Numbered from the stretch's first letter, positions 47,145 through 59,917 are shown. The stretch: 64,000 nucleotides of DNA from Platycnemis pennipes (GCA_933228895.1 OW121853.1:73888645-73952644), one strand, 5' to 3'. The notes: generated by a model from the letters alone, not told the origin. A program made the numbers and translations.

Positions 47145-47705
47145 AACTAAGGTTATTACGCCTTTTGGGTAATTAGGGTACAGCAGGCACGTAGCCAGAA
47201 ATTTGCTTCAGGGGAGGGGGGGCCTAACAATAAGTCTTGCGCAACTTGAAATCATGGCCCATTCGGTGCCGATATGTTACAAAGCTCTTCCCTAAATTTT
47301 CAGTGCTTGGTATTTATTTCTGCAGTGCCCATACTTATCTCTTCTCACTGTTAAAGTTCACTGCTAAAATCAGAACAACAAAATTATTGGGAAAATATAT
47401 CGGGGAGGAGGGGGGTGAATGCTGAAGCACCTAAAGCAGCCCACCCCCCCCCTGACTACGTGCCTGAGGTACAGAGAGAGGGTGGAGAGAAACCTAGCTT
47501 CGCCATACCCCAACTCATAACGGCTCATTGGATCCACTGTTTAATTTTCCAGCGCACGGACAGAAGATTGATCTTGTAAGTGCTCTCCACACAGCACAAA
47601 AAAGAGTGGGGAGCGGTAGTTGGATAAAAAATCTCAGCAAATGCCGAGATTCGAACCCGGGCCTCGGCATGGGAAGCCGGGACTCCATCCGCCACACCAA
47701 ACCAA
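47145..47705 (-). repeat. tRNA-derived SINE (minus), family B-like tail, split by a MITE
   Basis: On the minus strand the head is GGTTTGGTGTGGCGGATGG then AGTCCCGGCTTCCCATGCC, with B box GGTTCGAATCTCGGC (reverse complement at about 47647-47661). The 3' portion GGTTTCTCTCCACCCTCTC and the final TACCC-AATTACCCAAAAGG match family B, but are separated by the MITE at 47184-47466. Confidence 0.75.
47184..47466. mobile_element. hAT-type MITE inside a SINE
   Basis: The ends are CAGGCACGTAGCCAG and CTGACTACGTGCCTG, 15-base inverted repeats with one mismatch. The flanks GGGTACAG (47176-47183) and AGGTACAG (47467-47474) form an 8-base target duplication with one difference, as expected for hAT. At 283 bases it is non-coding, with G-rich then C-rich subterminal runs. 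Confidence 0.88.
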
Positions 47706-47809
47706 TAAGCATATGTTGTATTAGTAGCATATGTTGCAGCTGTATGAACCTAGTTAAATGTTTGGTGAAGATTCGCCCTTCTATATCCACCCACATCGCA
47801 GTGGCGACT

Positions 47810-48770
47810 GACTAGGTGCCACATTCGATGACTGGGCGGGACCGGATAAGGTGTCGCCCGGACCCGGATCCGGCCTCGAGGACCTCTCCAAAAACCTCCC
47901 CCCACCGCCTAATACGGCGGAAGGAAGGAACACCGGTAGCGGCGACGTCTCGCGGGCGGCGGACGAGGAAATACCGAAGTCGCCGTGACGCACGCGAGGG
48001 ACGGCATTTCAACGCCGCTCCCGCCACCGGTCGCGCGGGGAGAAAAAAAACTGGAGCAAGGTCAACGAACAAAAGACATAAACACGCGCGCAAGCACACA
48101 CGAGAAGTGCGATCGTACTCGATCCACGTACACTCAACTCCACCCACAAAACTTCCCCCTTTAATAACCGGTGGAGCGAGGTTGCCACGTCGCGCAGGAA
48201 TAAAAAGAAGATAACGACGAAACGCGAAAGGATTCGCGAACGTAGTGGAGAAAAAAAACGAACTCTTGAGTGAGAGAGAGAGAGATGGAAGGAATCTCCT
48301 TCCTTAACCTCCCCTTTACGTCCGCCCACGAAGACATCACCTCTCCACCTTTTCCCCCATCCCCGTTCTCATCCGCGGGCCTCAGTGGTCTTTTTAACGA
48401 ACAACGTAATGAACCCGAGGCCCCGAGAAAGGAAGGACGGACGGGTGGAGGGGGAGAACGCGGCGAGACGGATGGTTCTTTCACACACGACGAGAAGAAC
48501 TCGAGTCGGGAAGAGAACCACCCAGACCTCCCGACATCCTTCCAGAAAAGCTCGCCGCTTCACCGAAAGCTTCTCTCTCCCTCTCCCCTACTCTCCCCCG
48601 AGGAACCCTCACTCACCCCACGAACGAACTACAACACGAACCGCCCCCTCCTCCACTCTCTCCTTTCCCCTTCCCTCCCTCCCAACCACTCCTCCTCGAG
48701 ATCCACATCAAGCATCTCCGCGGTGTTGCCAGATCGGTCGGGGAATCTCGAAAGACGAAGAGGAGTAAGA
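47810..48770. other. GC/CpG-rich block
   Basis: Strongly GC-rich with dense CpG in 47830-48010, becoming GA/CT low-complexity to 48700. Open frames exist on both strands, including one minus frame containing the letters LWVE by chance. It could be a CpG-rich promoter or first-exon region of ptc, but no transcript structure can be shown. Confidence 0.3.
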
Positions 48771-50885
48771 AATGGATATTAGGGGCCGTCCAGCAGAAAG
48801 GACGTCCGTATGCTTTACCGAAGGAGAGTAGGGTGGGGGCGGGGGGGTTGGGGAATCTGACGAAGTCGAATGAAAATGAGGAAGAAAAAGAAGGGAGATC
48901 CTCAAGTATTCCAAAAATTAAATTTTTATTGTTGAATTAAAAATTTATCATCTAAAAACGTCTCTATTTACGATCAAGGAATAGGTCAGAACAAATATTA
49001 GGATACGATGGATAGGTTCATGTTGTTTAGTTTTTCACAATATGCGACAGACTAAATTCTGCCGAGTTTACAACAACATCTCTCATTCACGATTCTTATA
49101 ATTTAAATTCCTAAATGGTATTCGCGAATTTTAAATTTCATAAGTAGTTCGTTATGTGTTGCTTACCTTTGTCTTTCAGTTGCATGAACCCAGTGCATGC
49201 TTAATTATGCACCCCATAGCAAAAGCCTCAAAGTGGGCTCTACGAAACAATAATTTTGGTTCGAACAGTGTGCATAAATTGTCCTGGAGAAACTTGCATT
49301 CTGATGCTTGAGGTATCCCCGAAGGACACTGGACGAATGACATAATGGCCAACGACACAAGCGACGCCGTAGGATTTCAAATTTCACCACTTAGCTTCCA
49401 CGTCTCTCTCAGCCCGAAATCAACGACTTGCCTCGCAGCGATGCATAACTTTCCAAAGCTGCCTCCTTCAAACACTGCGGCCTTCTGTTTCCATTTAAAA
49501 TAGGAGATGGCCCCAGCGCAGATTAATGCTGTGACAAACGATCAATTGCGGCGAATTAAAAAAAGAAAAAAATTCCACCGACTCCCGTGTCCTCCTCGCT
49601 CGGGGCGGACACCGGAATGCCAGAAGAAAAATGACGGCCACATGACCCCCCCAACACTTTTCCAACCAGGAAATGGATTCGGGATGAACTCTAGCGTGAA
49701 TGGGCTAAGAGGCCGAGTAGCTGGCTGTCGAGGGAACACGCTTGGGACCCCCGAAAGATGGTGGGACCACCGAGACGAAATTGAATCTCATTTCCCGAGG
49801 CCCAGGTCGGCGTCCTTTGCATGATTAAGCTGGCGGCTCCAACCGTGAGGCATCACGGAAGAAAATGCACAATTCTGCATCCGGTTCGGATTCAATTACT
49901 CCCCGAGCGTGGAAAAAAAAAGTTCAAGGATGAAACGGAGAGATCACGGAAGAACTCTGTCGGTGGGCCGTGAAATCACGTCGATAATATCGGAAACCGA
50001 GGGAGGATCGTATTCGATAATTGACTCGCTGTCGATAATTGACTCGCTGTCGAAATTCAAGAACCCCTCTCCGAAATTATTGGGGCAAGTGTGTAGGTAA
50101 TGACAGTTTAAGCCATTAACGCAATTTCAGATACTAACTTTCGGGAAATATTTTGAACGTAGGACGCTCCCCGTTCTCTTCCAGCACACATTAATCCAAT
50201 CACGCGCAAAGTTACCAAGCGTACATCATGGTAGTTCCTCCGGGAAACCTGATTGACAAAAAGAAAGATGACAGCACAAAAGATGTTTTTAAACTTTCAC
50301 GTCGGATATTTTGCGAAGGTTTAACAACGTTACAAAATTGATGCAGGTCAAGGCACACAAATTGACACGAAAACAATACTAACTTTAAAAATAAAAAAGT
50401 CACCAATATATTTCAGGGATGCAAAAGCCGAGAATCAAGGAAGTCATGAATCAGCTATTCCTTTCCTTCCAATCTTCAGTTTTTAGTAATAGGTACTAGC
50501 GGGATAATGCGCTATGTTACTAAAAATATATCAATAGAACTACATGAAGGAATATCGAAAATGTCAAACCAATTATATTAAATCGGTAATTAAAACAAAC
50601 GTGTGAAAGGAGCAGCGATATTTGACGTGAATGCCGAAAATAAAGCTAAAAGTCTCTAAAAATAAAGTTCCCGTGTTCGCCTTCGGCCGACCATTTCTAA
50701 CCGAAAATAAAATTTGGTCCACATATCAAAGAGTCGGAACGATCTGGTTTTCGTCCATTTGCAAAACACTTCCCTCAACTGCTGATCTGTGCAATCAATA
50801 AACTGGGTTCTATAGGTACTACTCCTTTATCTCAATCGTTTTCATAGTTGTCTTCATGATTTCATAATTGTTGTTATAATTGTCG
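48771..50885. other. No gene seen
   Basis: AT-rich. It contains a two-unit 18-bp tandem TCGATAATTGACTCGCTG at 50014-50049. No known element was recognised. Confidence 0.4.
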
Positions 50886-50887
50886 GC

Positions 50888-51080
50888 CCCAGTGGCGGCG
50901 TAGTTAAGTCCTCGCATGCTAACCTTAGGGTCGCGAGTTCGAGTCCCACCCGAGTAGGTTTTTCACCACTCAGGACATGGCTGTGTGTGCTCGTCTGTTG
51001 TTATATTGTTAATACCCCGATGCAAAGGCCACATGTGCTGTTTTCGGTGGTAGTGGAAATAAAATTTTTTTTTTTAAATG
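50888..51080 (+). repeat. tRNA-derived SINE (family D) with A-rich/T-rich tail
   Basis: The head CAGTGGCGGCGTAGTTAAGT carries the A box. The B box GCGAGTTCGAGTCCCACC is at about 50933-50950 with tRNA-like spacing. The body CTGTGTGTGCTCGTCTGTTG is followed by AATACCCCGATGC and an end GTGGAAATAAAATTTTTTTT. The head is well preserved, so this is probably one of the younger SINEs here. Confidence 0.8.
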
Positions 51081-51817
51081 TTCCCACTTTTACCTCATCT
51101 TTCATCCACTAAGAATTAATATAAATGCTTAATAATTCATTTTCTCTGTTTCACAACAGCCACATGTCAAAGAAACCCAAAAGCTGCATAATGACTTACA
51201 TAAAGACAAAGAAACAGGAAATTAACAGATTTTGTCAACGTGTCTACCTACTTACGGCAAGCCCAACACACCTTGAATACGAAGGTCACGAAACTGGTGT
51301 CGCTGCCCTAAATAAAATCTCAACCCTCACCGGCACTAAACAAAAAAATTCGTATGGAAATGTCCGAAATCTTCCCGAAATCGATTAGCCAGCGGACTTT
51401 CCCGGAAATCAGCCGTCACGACGAGCAAACCCGCATAATTAACTTGGGACACGCAAATCCTACCCGCCCGCAGTGTTGCTCGCCTATAACCGGAGGCGAC
51501 AGCATCCTGAGCGTGGTGGCATCACCCACGCGCTAGACACCCCTCATTTTTTTCTGTCGCTTTCTCGGCTTCGCCTCTTTGTTTCGCTTCCTCCTCCTCC
51601 CTGTCCACTCATTCATCCCAACTTGGCGATGAGGTACATCCGCACGTCCGACTGAGAGCGACACCGAGGTCAGCGAGCGGTGAACCGCAGGCGTCCACCG
51701 CAGCGGCCGTCGGCAGGGACACAATTTGTGGTGGCGTCTCCCTCCCACGGAAAATCCTTCCGCTCGATTTAACCACCGATGGGTACAGCCACGGAAGAAG
51801 TGCCGCCAAACGGGGAT

Positions 51818-52420
51818 CGGGTTAGTGTGGTGGCTAGAATATCCCACCCACTCCGAGGTGCAGGGTTCGCTTTCCGGCAGTGGCAGATATTTTTCAGGGT
51901 TTCACCGGTCCCTACTTGAGTGCCTAATGGAGGGCGTTTTAGTACTCCACCGTGAGAAGTTAAACCGTGGATTTCTTGGCGCCTTTCGACAACAGCAGCC
52001 TAATGCTGACGCCGGGTTTCTCTGCACCTTTCCTACGATACCTGAAATACATAGTGTAAGAGAAACTTAACTTTGTATTTTTTCACGCTTTTATTTGAGA
52101 CACCCTACCGGTTTCGACACTCCCGTGTCATTGTGGCAAGCCCTTATACATGTATATGTATGTATATACTCCAATAGGGATAATGCCACTGTGTACTTAT
52201 CAGAACCCTTGACAATGACACGGGAGTTTCGAAACCGGTAGGATGTCTCAAATAAAAGTGTGAAAAAATACAAAGTTAAGTTTCTCTTTCACTATGTCAA
52301 TTTTTCACGAAGTATCGCCTTATTCAATTCAATTATACATGAAGTACACCTATCCCTCTCAAATTACCCACCCATACTAAATGGTGTAAATAATCACAGC
52401 CGTCAATCGTCTCCCTCGAA
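51818..52420 (+). repeat. SINE family B copy split by a foldback insertion
   Basis: The head GATCGGGTTAGTGTGGTGGC, the body CCGGTCCCTACTTGAGTGCC and GACGCCGGGTTTCTCTGCAC match 34836-35070. The family tail (AAATTACCCACCCATACTAA, ATGGTGTAAAT) appears only after the inserted inverted repeat at 52049-52297. The B box GGGTTCGCTTTCC is slightly decayed. Confidence 0.8.
52049..52297. mobile_element. 249-bp foldback element inserted in a SINE
   Basis: Arms of about 85 bases are inverted complements: ACATAGTGTAAGAGAAACTT...CCTACCGGTTTCGACACTCC...TGTCATTGT at the left and ACAATGACACGGGAGTTTCG...GTAGGATGTCTCAAATAAAA...GTTTCTCTTTCACTATGT at the right, with few differences. The spacer (about 52134-52211) is unrelated and contains TATACATGTATATGTATG. 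It is non-coding. Confidence 0.88.
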
Positions 52421-55110
52421 TAAAAGCGACGCTGAGGCCCATATTAAGATTCTGAACTACACTCTCGCATCTACATCTTACGTCTAAAAATTTCTAATTT
52501 GCGTAAAAAAGCTGTACAGATTTACCCCGCAAAGTTGGTATTACTTCCTGGCGCCACTCTATATACCGCTTCGAACCAAATCGAGGAGAATCTGTATACC
52601 CTTCAGAACTCGCAATGGAGATTTTATGATGTGAGCAGTAGAAGTTAGAAGATTCCGAATACGTCCCAGCCATATTCAGAATCCCAACACGGTTCCCAGC
52701 GTCACGCTGATAGGTAATACCACTTTTGCGGTTAGAATCTGTACAACAATTTGACTCGCTGTAAGGCCTTTAGAACGCATGCAGCGGAAGCGAGACTGTA
52801 TTTGACATTCTGAATAAGGGCCCTAAAAATGTAACCGCCTCAGTGGTAGGAGAATTCATTTTCTGATGGCTCCAATTACTCAGTTCATCCCGCACGTCGT
52901 ACGAAGATTAATTCCAAGTTCGTTACCAAACATTTGTTCCAGAGTCGTTACTAAATATTTGTGAGGCCCTAAAACTGTTTTGGCTATATGTGTGTCTGTC
53001 TCTTCTAATGACAGAGGTTTTTCTAAACTTAATTAAAAGATATCTTCGCTCAACAATAAGCCAATCCCACCAGACAGGCCTAGCCTTAATATCGATAGAG
53101 AACGCTGTTGCTAAGTGAGTAAATTTTGACGATGTAATAAATCAGTTTGCAGAGATAAAAGCTCACAAGAAAAAAATTTTATTCTTACTACTGTAATATT
53201 TAAATCTTTAACTTTTGGTTTTGATTTCTTTTGTATATAAAATAATGCCGTGAAATAACAACTCTTCATGTCATACCCATTAAATACCATTGCCGATGTA
53301 ATAGCGTGATTACGTAAATTTCCTTCGGCCATACGCCGGTAAGGTAGTTACATCAAAGTTATTAAAAGAGTGTTCGGATGCATTTAACCTACTATTTTGT
53401 GAATGCTGAGATACATGACGTAATCCATTGATAAATAGTTGATTCTGGGTCGGCAGGAATACAAGAAAAAGGCATCTTCCTATTATACTTGCGTAGACAA
53501 TGTCAATGTTATAAATTCCAAATAAGCACCATATCGAATAGCGCCCCAGGCCCCCAACCATGCTAAAACGCCTCTGCCCCGATTCATTGCGTGTAAAGAA
53601 TTAAGGAAATCGTCGAGTTTCGTTAGCCGCCAAAGGCACCAAAGACAAGTGATGACAAAAACATGAGCGGTTAACGAAACTCTAGGGATAAAAGTTACTG
53701 CATTAAGTCGATAATCGTACGCCAAAGATTGTCCAGATTCCGGAAGGGTCTAAAGGAGTCCCGTTATAGGTTTGCCAATATCGTAGTGTGGAATGTTGAT
53801 GAGTTGCTCAGTTTCCAAAATGCATTTAGAATATACCAGGGTCAAAATATCAGTTGACTGACACAAGGAAACTAATTACAATCCCAAATGCATGAAAAAT
53901 AACGCACGGGTCTTGATGTCCTGCTCCGCTGTTAGCTATCAATCGCGGGTTGCCGAATACAATTACGCATAACGAGCAGGAAACCAGAATTACAAGCAAT
54001 TTTATGACTTTTGACAGTCAATTTTGATACAGGACTTGATGGGTGTGAACAAAATACGGTACAAATGCTCCATAAGAATATCTATTTTTATGCTCGACGA
54101 AAGAGAACGAATTTGAATGTGCTGGCTAACGTCTCCATCCAGATTCTTCCCTCTATTACACTTCCAGCGCTCTTGTCACAGCGTGCGGCATTTTCTCTTC
54201 ACTTGTTTTGTTCCTAGCATTCCTTGTCATCTTTTTTCTTCCCTCTTTCCCTTCACATGTGCTTAATTGAAACGTCGCGGCTCAGTTAAGTGTTCCAATT
54301 ACTGACCCCATCATCTTCTGACTTACTACGCTCTTCAATGGATAGCTCATCTCTTGGTTGACACAACTCCAAAGGGCTTCTTCAGTGGCTACTCATGACA
54401 TGAATCTGCATCAAGCGCTTCCCTGTCTTGAAAACAATCAACCCATTGCTTCGCACAGTTCCATCCATAGCTTTTATAAGGGAGCAGACGAAAAAAACCG
54501 TTCAAGAAGCAAATAAAAAAATCCATACCATTGAAGCTACCGGTATCCGCTTGAATGCTGTACGGAAAGCAAATCTATTGCTGAGTTCTGTCCTCCGGAT
54601 GAGAGGGCTTATCTGTGAACCCCTTTGAGCATTTCTTTGCGATTAGGTCAAAATCTACGCCGGGCTCATCTCTGTCTATTCAAGATTTTTGAAGTCACAA
54701 CTATACACCACTACCAGCATATCCTTAACGGAGGAAATTTCCTTGGTACATTTGATGTTTTGGCGCTACGACTTTGGATTCTTATCGTTTTTATAGTACT
54801 TTAATTTCTTTACACGAGCTGCAGTTATGTTAATTGTTGCAATGTATTTTGTTGACTGGTTGTGAGGGGTGTACTTGGGGGGAATGTTGAGGGATAGAAA
54901 GAGAGAGTTGCACTGAACTATGAGTCACTCCTTTAATAAAGTTGCCTTTGAATTTCAAGAATAAATAAATTGGCGTACAGAGGAATGCGGGAATAATTTG
55001 AGAGAAGACTGACGTAACACTTCAACTGCCGGTCGCCATGCCAAAGCACAACGATTGAAACTTGTCAGATGGTGACACATTAAACGTTGCCTAAAACCTG
55101 AAAGTTAGTC
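52421..55110. other. No gene seen
   Basis: AT-rich, without recognised repeats or coding signal. Short frames only. Confidence 0.4.
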
Positions 55111-55111
55111 T

Positions 55112-55345
55112 GATAGGTGAGAGTAGAGCTCACCAAATACTGACTAAGCCCAACAGCTAGTGAAATTCATAGATCAGGGTGTGGGGGCCAATTCCTTTTC
55201 CGCTACCACCGACGGATTCCCAGAATGACCTGAGACCCAGAAAATAACGCATCTCGGACCTGGCTGTCCAAATACACATGGTGTTCGAACCCGGGATCTC
55301 CGGTCAGCAACCCAACACCCTACCCACTGGAACACCACGCCGTAA
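55112..55345 (-). repeat. SINE family A copy (minus)
   Basis: GATAGGTGAGAGTAGAGCTC, GGGGGCCAATTCCTTTTCCG, CCCAGAAAATAACGC and TGTTCGAACCCGGGATCTCC, then GGTCAGCAACCCAACACCC, follow the order of 41529-41793 with more substitutions. The minus-strand B box GGGTTCGAACACC is intact. Confidence 0.75.
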
Positions 55346-55557
55346 CAAGCTAAGCTACTCAATCAAGTAATAAAAATATCGTCAATTACAATTCCATAAA
55401 TTTATACACTCTCGCATCTCGTAATTATTTCACACACGAAAATCCATTTCTCGTCACCAATCTATGATTTGCGCACTGTACTCAAGCAATACTTCCGACG
55501 TAGAAGTTTTCCAAAAAGATTGGCTCCCATTTCGCACGCCTAGAATTCACTCTTGAC

Positions 55558-55959
55558 CAGGGGTTCCCAAACTGGGGGGCGTGAAGACATGTCAGGGGGG
55601 GCGCGAGCGCGAGACCAGTTAAAAATAAAAATCTCTAAGTAAATAAAATCCATACATTTCTTTAACTAATTTTATGTTGCATATTTTTAAAAACAAACTT
55701 GATGTTTAGAAAACTTAACAATCCACTTGCATAAAACTCTTTTATAGCAAAAATATATCTTTTTGCCGATGTTTTTCTCTTAGCAGTATTTCTTTAAATT
55801 GAAAATTATAATGTTGTATTTTGTGATAGCAAAAATACATGTTTTGTTTTCAATGCAATGCTTGTTTTTTTCACATGCCCACAAAATTTACTGTTGAAGG
55901 GGGGCGTGGAAGGTTTCCATTTTAACTGGGCGTAGTACACAAAAGTTTGGGAACCCCTG
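55558..55959. mobile_element. hAT-type MITE with perfect 8-bp target duplication
   Basis: The ends are CAGGGGTTCCCAAACTGG and CAAAAGTTTGGGAACCCCTG, a 16-base inverted repeat typical of hAT (CAGGGG(T)TCCCAAAC). CTCTTGAC occurs on both sides (55550-55557 and 55960-55967). Inner GGGGGGCGTG and GGGGGGCGTGG motifs follow each end. At 402 bases, AT-rich and non-coding, it is one of the clearest insertions in the window. Confidence 0.95.
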
Positions 55960-55967
55960 CTCTTGAC

Positions 55968-58507
55968 AACAGCAAAATTCGTAATGTTAACCGAATGCGT
56001 CCAAGAGATGAATGACAAACTAAATATTGGCGAAGAGGATGACGTGATTGCCGGCCTCGTAAATCATGAGGGTTGATATCTACAGCACCCTGGGGAAGGT
56101 CCACCAAGGGCCCCGCAATGAGGAGACGTGTCGAGTTGAGCGAGAGGGCACTCGTGTGATGAGGAGAAGAGGGATCCTCATGGACCCTTCCCCCCCCCCT
56201 CCTAGAGGTCCAAAGGGCCGACGAGGCCAGCGGGGGCCGCGGCAGTCTCTCCTCTTCCAATCACCATGAATGGGACGCAATGCTCTTCCCCAACCCATTT
56301 CCTACGGACTGTATGGCAACCGCCACAATGAAGCCCATTCATTCAACGGGAAGACATAATTTAGGAGCTCATTCTTTTATTATTATTTTTTTTTTCGGGG
56401 GATGGCCCGTGAGGACGAAGCAGTGACACATCCACGCCGAGGGCGACCTTCGATGAATCCGGCGGGCACGATTTCCATCCGAGGGACGACTAGGAGTCAC
56501 TTGCGATTGTCAAGTCGAAAGCAGCAGCAACGGATCGTACCTACTTCTATGGATGCGACAACAAGACAGTCCTTCCCTCTTTTGTCTTTCCCATTTCAAC
56601 CAGCATCATAAACCCCTTAATCAAATCTAACTAATGACTCATTTATTCAGACGATTTCGTTAGGCCAAATCCATTGACTCTGGCGTTTTTCTGCGAAACG
56701 ACGTACGTACATGCATAACGTGAGTATCGACTGCTTAATACATTCTGGAAGGTTCATTTATTAAACAATTACGAAAAACCACCATGAAACTACTAAATTA
56801 ATGTACTAACAAGGTGTAAGTTGGTATTATTTCCCCATTACGGGTTTGATGCAAATAGTTGCTTTTCATAATCTCATTCTTCCATAAGCATGGACAAAAT
56901 GAGAAATATTTTGAGGAAAAAATTATGGATGGCTTCCGCATATTGTGCTGAATAATTTCGTCTCCTGGACTTCATGCATCTGGCAGCTTACAATCACAAA
57001 TTAAGAGAAACCCCTCGCACAAACCATGCTTGTGAATTCAATAGATGTGGATATGGATTGAATCTCGGGTACGTAAATGGAGGCAAGAATAAAAATGGTT
57101 TTAAGTCACCACATATAGCTCATCCATAGTGTCAGAAGACGTAAAACGACTTATTCTTTCACTAGCAATCTATGATGATAACCTTTAGAGTGCAGGAATC
57201 CCAAAATACGATTGGTTGATTTTGATGCCAATGAACTGATCAATTATGCACGTGTGAGTTTAAGGGAGTTATAATACCTTTTAAGGACACATGCATAACA
57301 GTATTACTTAAGGTTCTCCCTCCCAAAGAAACAATCAATGCAATACATCCTTCAGGTAAGGGGATCCATGCCAGAAAGTTACAACGGCAAGAGCCGAGCG
57401 AAAACTAGTCCACAAAGTGTCTGTTCCTCGGAGATGGGCCTATAATGGCGTCCGACTGAAGCGGGAAGGTCGCACAAATGAAGATGCTGGAGGCGCCAGA
57501 AATACCACTTAAGAAAGCGAAGGGCAAATATAAGAAACAAAAAATAAGAAAGCGTATTCCAATAAAAAAACTAGAAAAACTGTCAAACTTGAAGGCGCAT
57601 CCCAATGTGGTGTTGCTATTCCTAGCCAATAAAAACGAGTTTGTAGCCACGAACTTATTTTTACGCTTTCATCTTTTGATTTAACCTATTAGAAATGTCA
57701 TCCAAAGAAAACATGAAAAGAGGAATCTTGGACGTAGGCACACCCAACATGCTAGGTAGGTATACCCACGCGGGTCCACCCAACGTAGGTACTCCCGCCA
57801 AGGCCACGACAAAGAATTTAGTTAGACGAGCGTCGCGGAACATAAACACGAGTATCTGCCGCGAGCCTATTAGAGGAAACCCCACGAGAAAGAGAGAGAG
57901 AGAAAGACCACACACGTTGAGAACCTTCAAGGACGAGGGAGAATAAAAGACAGCGAGACTGTATGAGGGAGAGAAAAGCCCTCGAGAAGGAACGCAGGGG
58001 GGACGCCTTTCGGAGAAAATGCAAGAGGAATTCTCCCTGACGATAGGCCACCCGTACAACTAACTATCCCCTCGTTAAAACGGCAGAATGTTTGGAATGG
58101 CGGGGATATTGCCAGCCATTCTACAGCAGAACCGCCACTCTCAAAGGGGCCACATGAATCATGACCACGACCATTGGTCGCGAGGAGATGGAGAACGCCA
58201 GACGCGACAAGGGGAAAAAAACTGTTTGCGAACGGAGGCTGACACGACAGATCCGAACCCAGCGGCAAGACGGACGGAAGCGACGAAATGAAAGGGAGAT
58301 ACCTAACAACCATCGATCCGATAGTTTCGAAAATTCGCTTTCCAACTCGCAATTCGCGACGATGACACAAATAAGGGTCACCCCTCCCAGTAAAGAAAAT
58401 TGTCACCCTTCTTAACCGTTCTTCCTCCACCGCTGGCGCTCCTGGAGATTAGTAAAAAAGTATATTAATAAAAAAGCGCGAAACTTGGCAGAAAATTTCC
58501 AAGACCA
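55968..58507. other. No gene seen
   Basis: GC-richer at 56040-56270 and 57700-58300 with frames on both strands; otherwise AT-rich. A Lys-rich plus frame (57478-57684) has no recognised domain. Confidence 0.4.
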
Positions 58508-58566
58508 ATGATATACGTCTACACCTACACTCATCCTAATGATTCTATGTGTGTGGCAGGGAGTGT
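58508..58566 (-). mobile_element. Highly diverged LINE tail (minus)
   Basis: CGTCTACACCTACACTCATC then TATGTGTGTGGCAGGGAGTG matches the minus tail outline only at its two ends. Confidence 0.35.
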
Positions 58567-59480
58567 CAGATCAATAAACCGTGAAAATTCGGTTAAGAGG
58601 CAGATCAGTAAAGAGGAAAAGGGAGACGTAATGTTTGGCAAGTACTGTTCCAAATATGGTAGTGGATATTGCGCGGGAAAAGCAAATTATTGAATCTTAC
58701 GACTCTAGAGTTGACCTCTTTCAGTTTATCAACCTGTTTGCGCTGCTAATGTAGGACGGGGGTACTCCTCTCAAGTACTTGTCAAGTATATCTAAGTTAA
58801 TACACTAATCACGACCGCTGACGATCCTATGAAAATTCCGAAGGTTTCCGAAACTGGTTTACATTTCGGGATACACCCGCACCGCCGAAGAAGTGCCTAA
58901 TAAGTATTCGGGTCAGCTTCGGTGAGATCCGTCTAGATCCATTCGAGATGGTTCGAATATGCCGCCAGCATTTGGGGCCCATCTCTTGCAAATTTGAATC
59001 GTGAAAAGAATAAGGTTAGGAGGGATCCCCACAGGATAAAGCTGCCATGAGAGAACTAGCAGCCTTGCACAGCGAGGCAAAAATTTGACGATAGAACCTC
59101 CGGGTCCCTTTCTCACCAATGGCTAGATATATTTAGGCCTCGACAACGATAAACTAAGGGTAAAAAACAAGTGTTGAAATCCCCGATTCCAGTTTCCACT
59201 TTCACGCACTTTATTTAGATCGAGAACACTCTACAATGGAATCAGATTTGTGAGATGACTCGACTTTCTTTGATGTCTTTTCATTCCTTGTTAGTTCCAA
59301 AAACCTAGAATCCTGAAATAAATGCGCGTGCTTTAGAACCCTCCTCCTTGAACGACGGGTGGAGAGCTCTTCGACGACAATACTCTATCCGTCGAATGAG
59401 CTATTACACACTAGAGACTTAGTCACCTTTGTTTAAGAATAATGCCGTCGTTGGATTTCTATCACCCTTCCTCCCTTCAC
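58567..59480. other. No gene seen
   Basis: AT-rich sequence without recognised repeats. Confidence 0.4.
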
Positions 59481-59487
59481 TGAGAAA

Positions 59488-59665
59488 GCGGTGGTCTAGT
59501 CGGTAGAGCATTGGGATGCTAACCAGAGGTCCCAGGTTCAATTCCCGGGGAGGTTTTGGACGTGTTCCAGAAAAGCAAAGTGGTGTTCTTTTCTGGGCAC
59601 TAGATAATTGTAGAGCACTGCAGGAGACACACGAAAAGGAATTGTCCCTTCCTACCCTGCAGTGA
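59488..59665 (+). repeat. tRNA-derived SINE with well-preserved head
   Basis: GCGGTGGTCTAGTCGGTAGA, then GCATTGGGATGCTAACCAGA, then GGTCCCAGGTTCAATTCCCG has an A box (TGGTCTAGTCGG), an anticodon-arm-like stretch and a B box (GGTTCAATTCC, 59535-59545). The 5' GCGGTGG has no matching 3' acceptor strand, and the sequence runs on into a body (TTTTGGACGTGTTCCAG...CCTACCCTGCAGTGAGAC). It is therefore a SINE rather than a working tRNA gene. Confidence 0.7.
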
Positions 59666-59917
59666 GACATTCATACACCATTGAGCTTAATATTTCGCGA
59701 GCTCTACACTCATCGACGATTCCAACATTCGGCTCGGACTCAACTTCACTTCCCTATTCAATACAAAGCAAGTACATACATCTTTGCTTCGCTACTCGCC
59801 CATCTAAACTAAATTGCACCGGAGAGAGCTCAGCTGTCTTTCGGCAAATTCTTAAAATCAAAACTACCCTTAATAAAAAGGAAATCCTGATGCTTCACCT
59901 GGTGGAACCGCATGATA

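Noticed and set aside
47515..47815. Plus and minus frames of 93-95 codons
   Set aside because: They fall largely within the tRNA-derived SINE, with pseudo-peptides such as RDSNPGLGM arising from the B box.
48009..48329. Minus frame containing LWVE after a hydrophobic stretch, resembling the Patched segment before the EGG exon
   Set aside because: The residues around it do not match Patched, there is no GT donor in the required phase after the Val codon, and the surrounding sequence is low-complexity. Treated as coincidence.
59488..59553. Possible functional tRNA gene
   Set aside because: A and B boxes are present but the acceptor stem does not close, and the sequence runs on into a SINE-like body.
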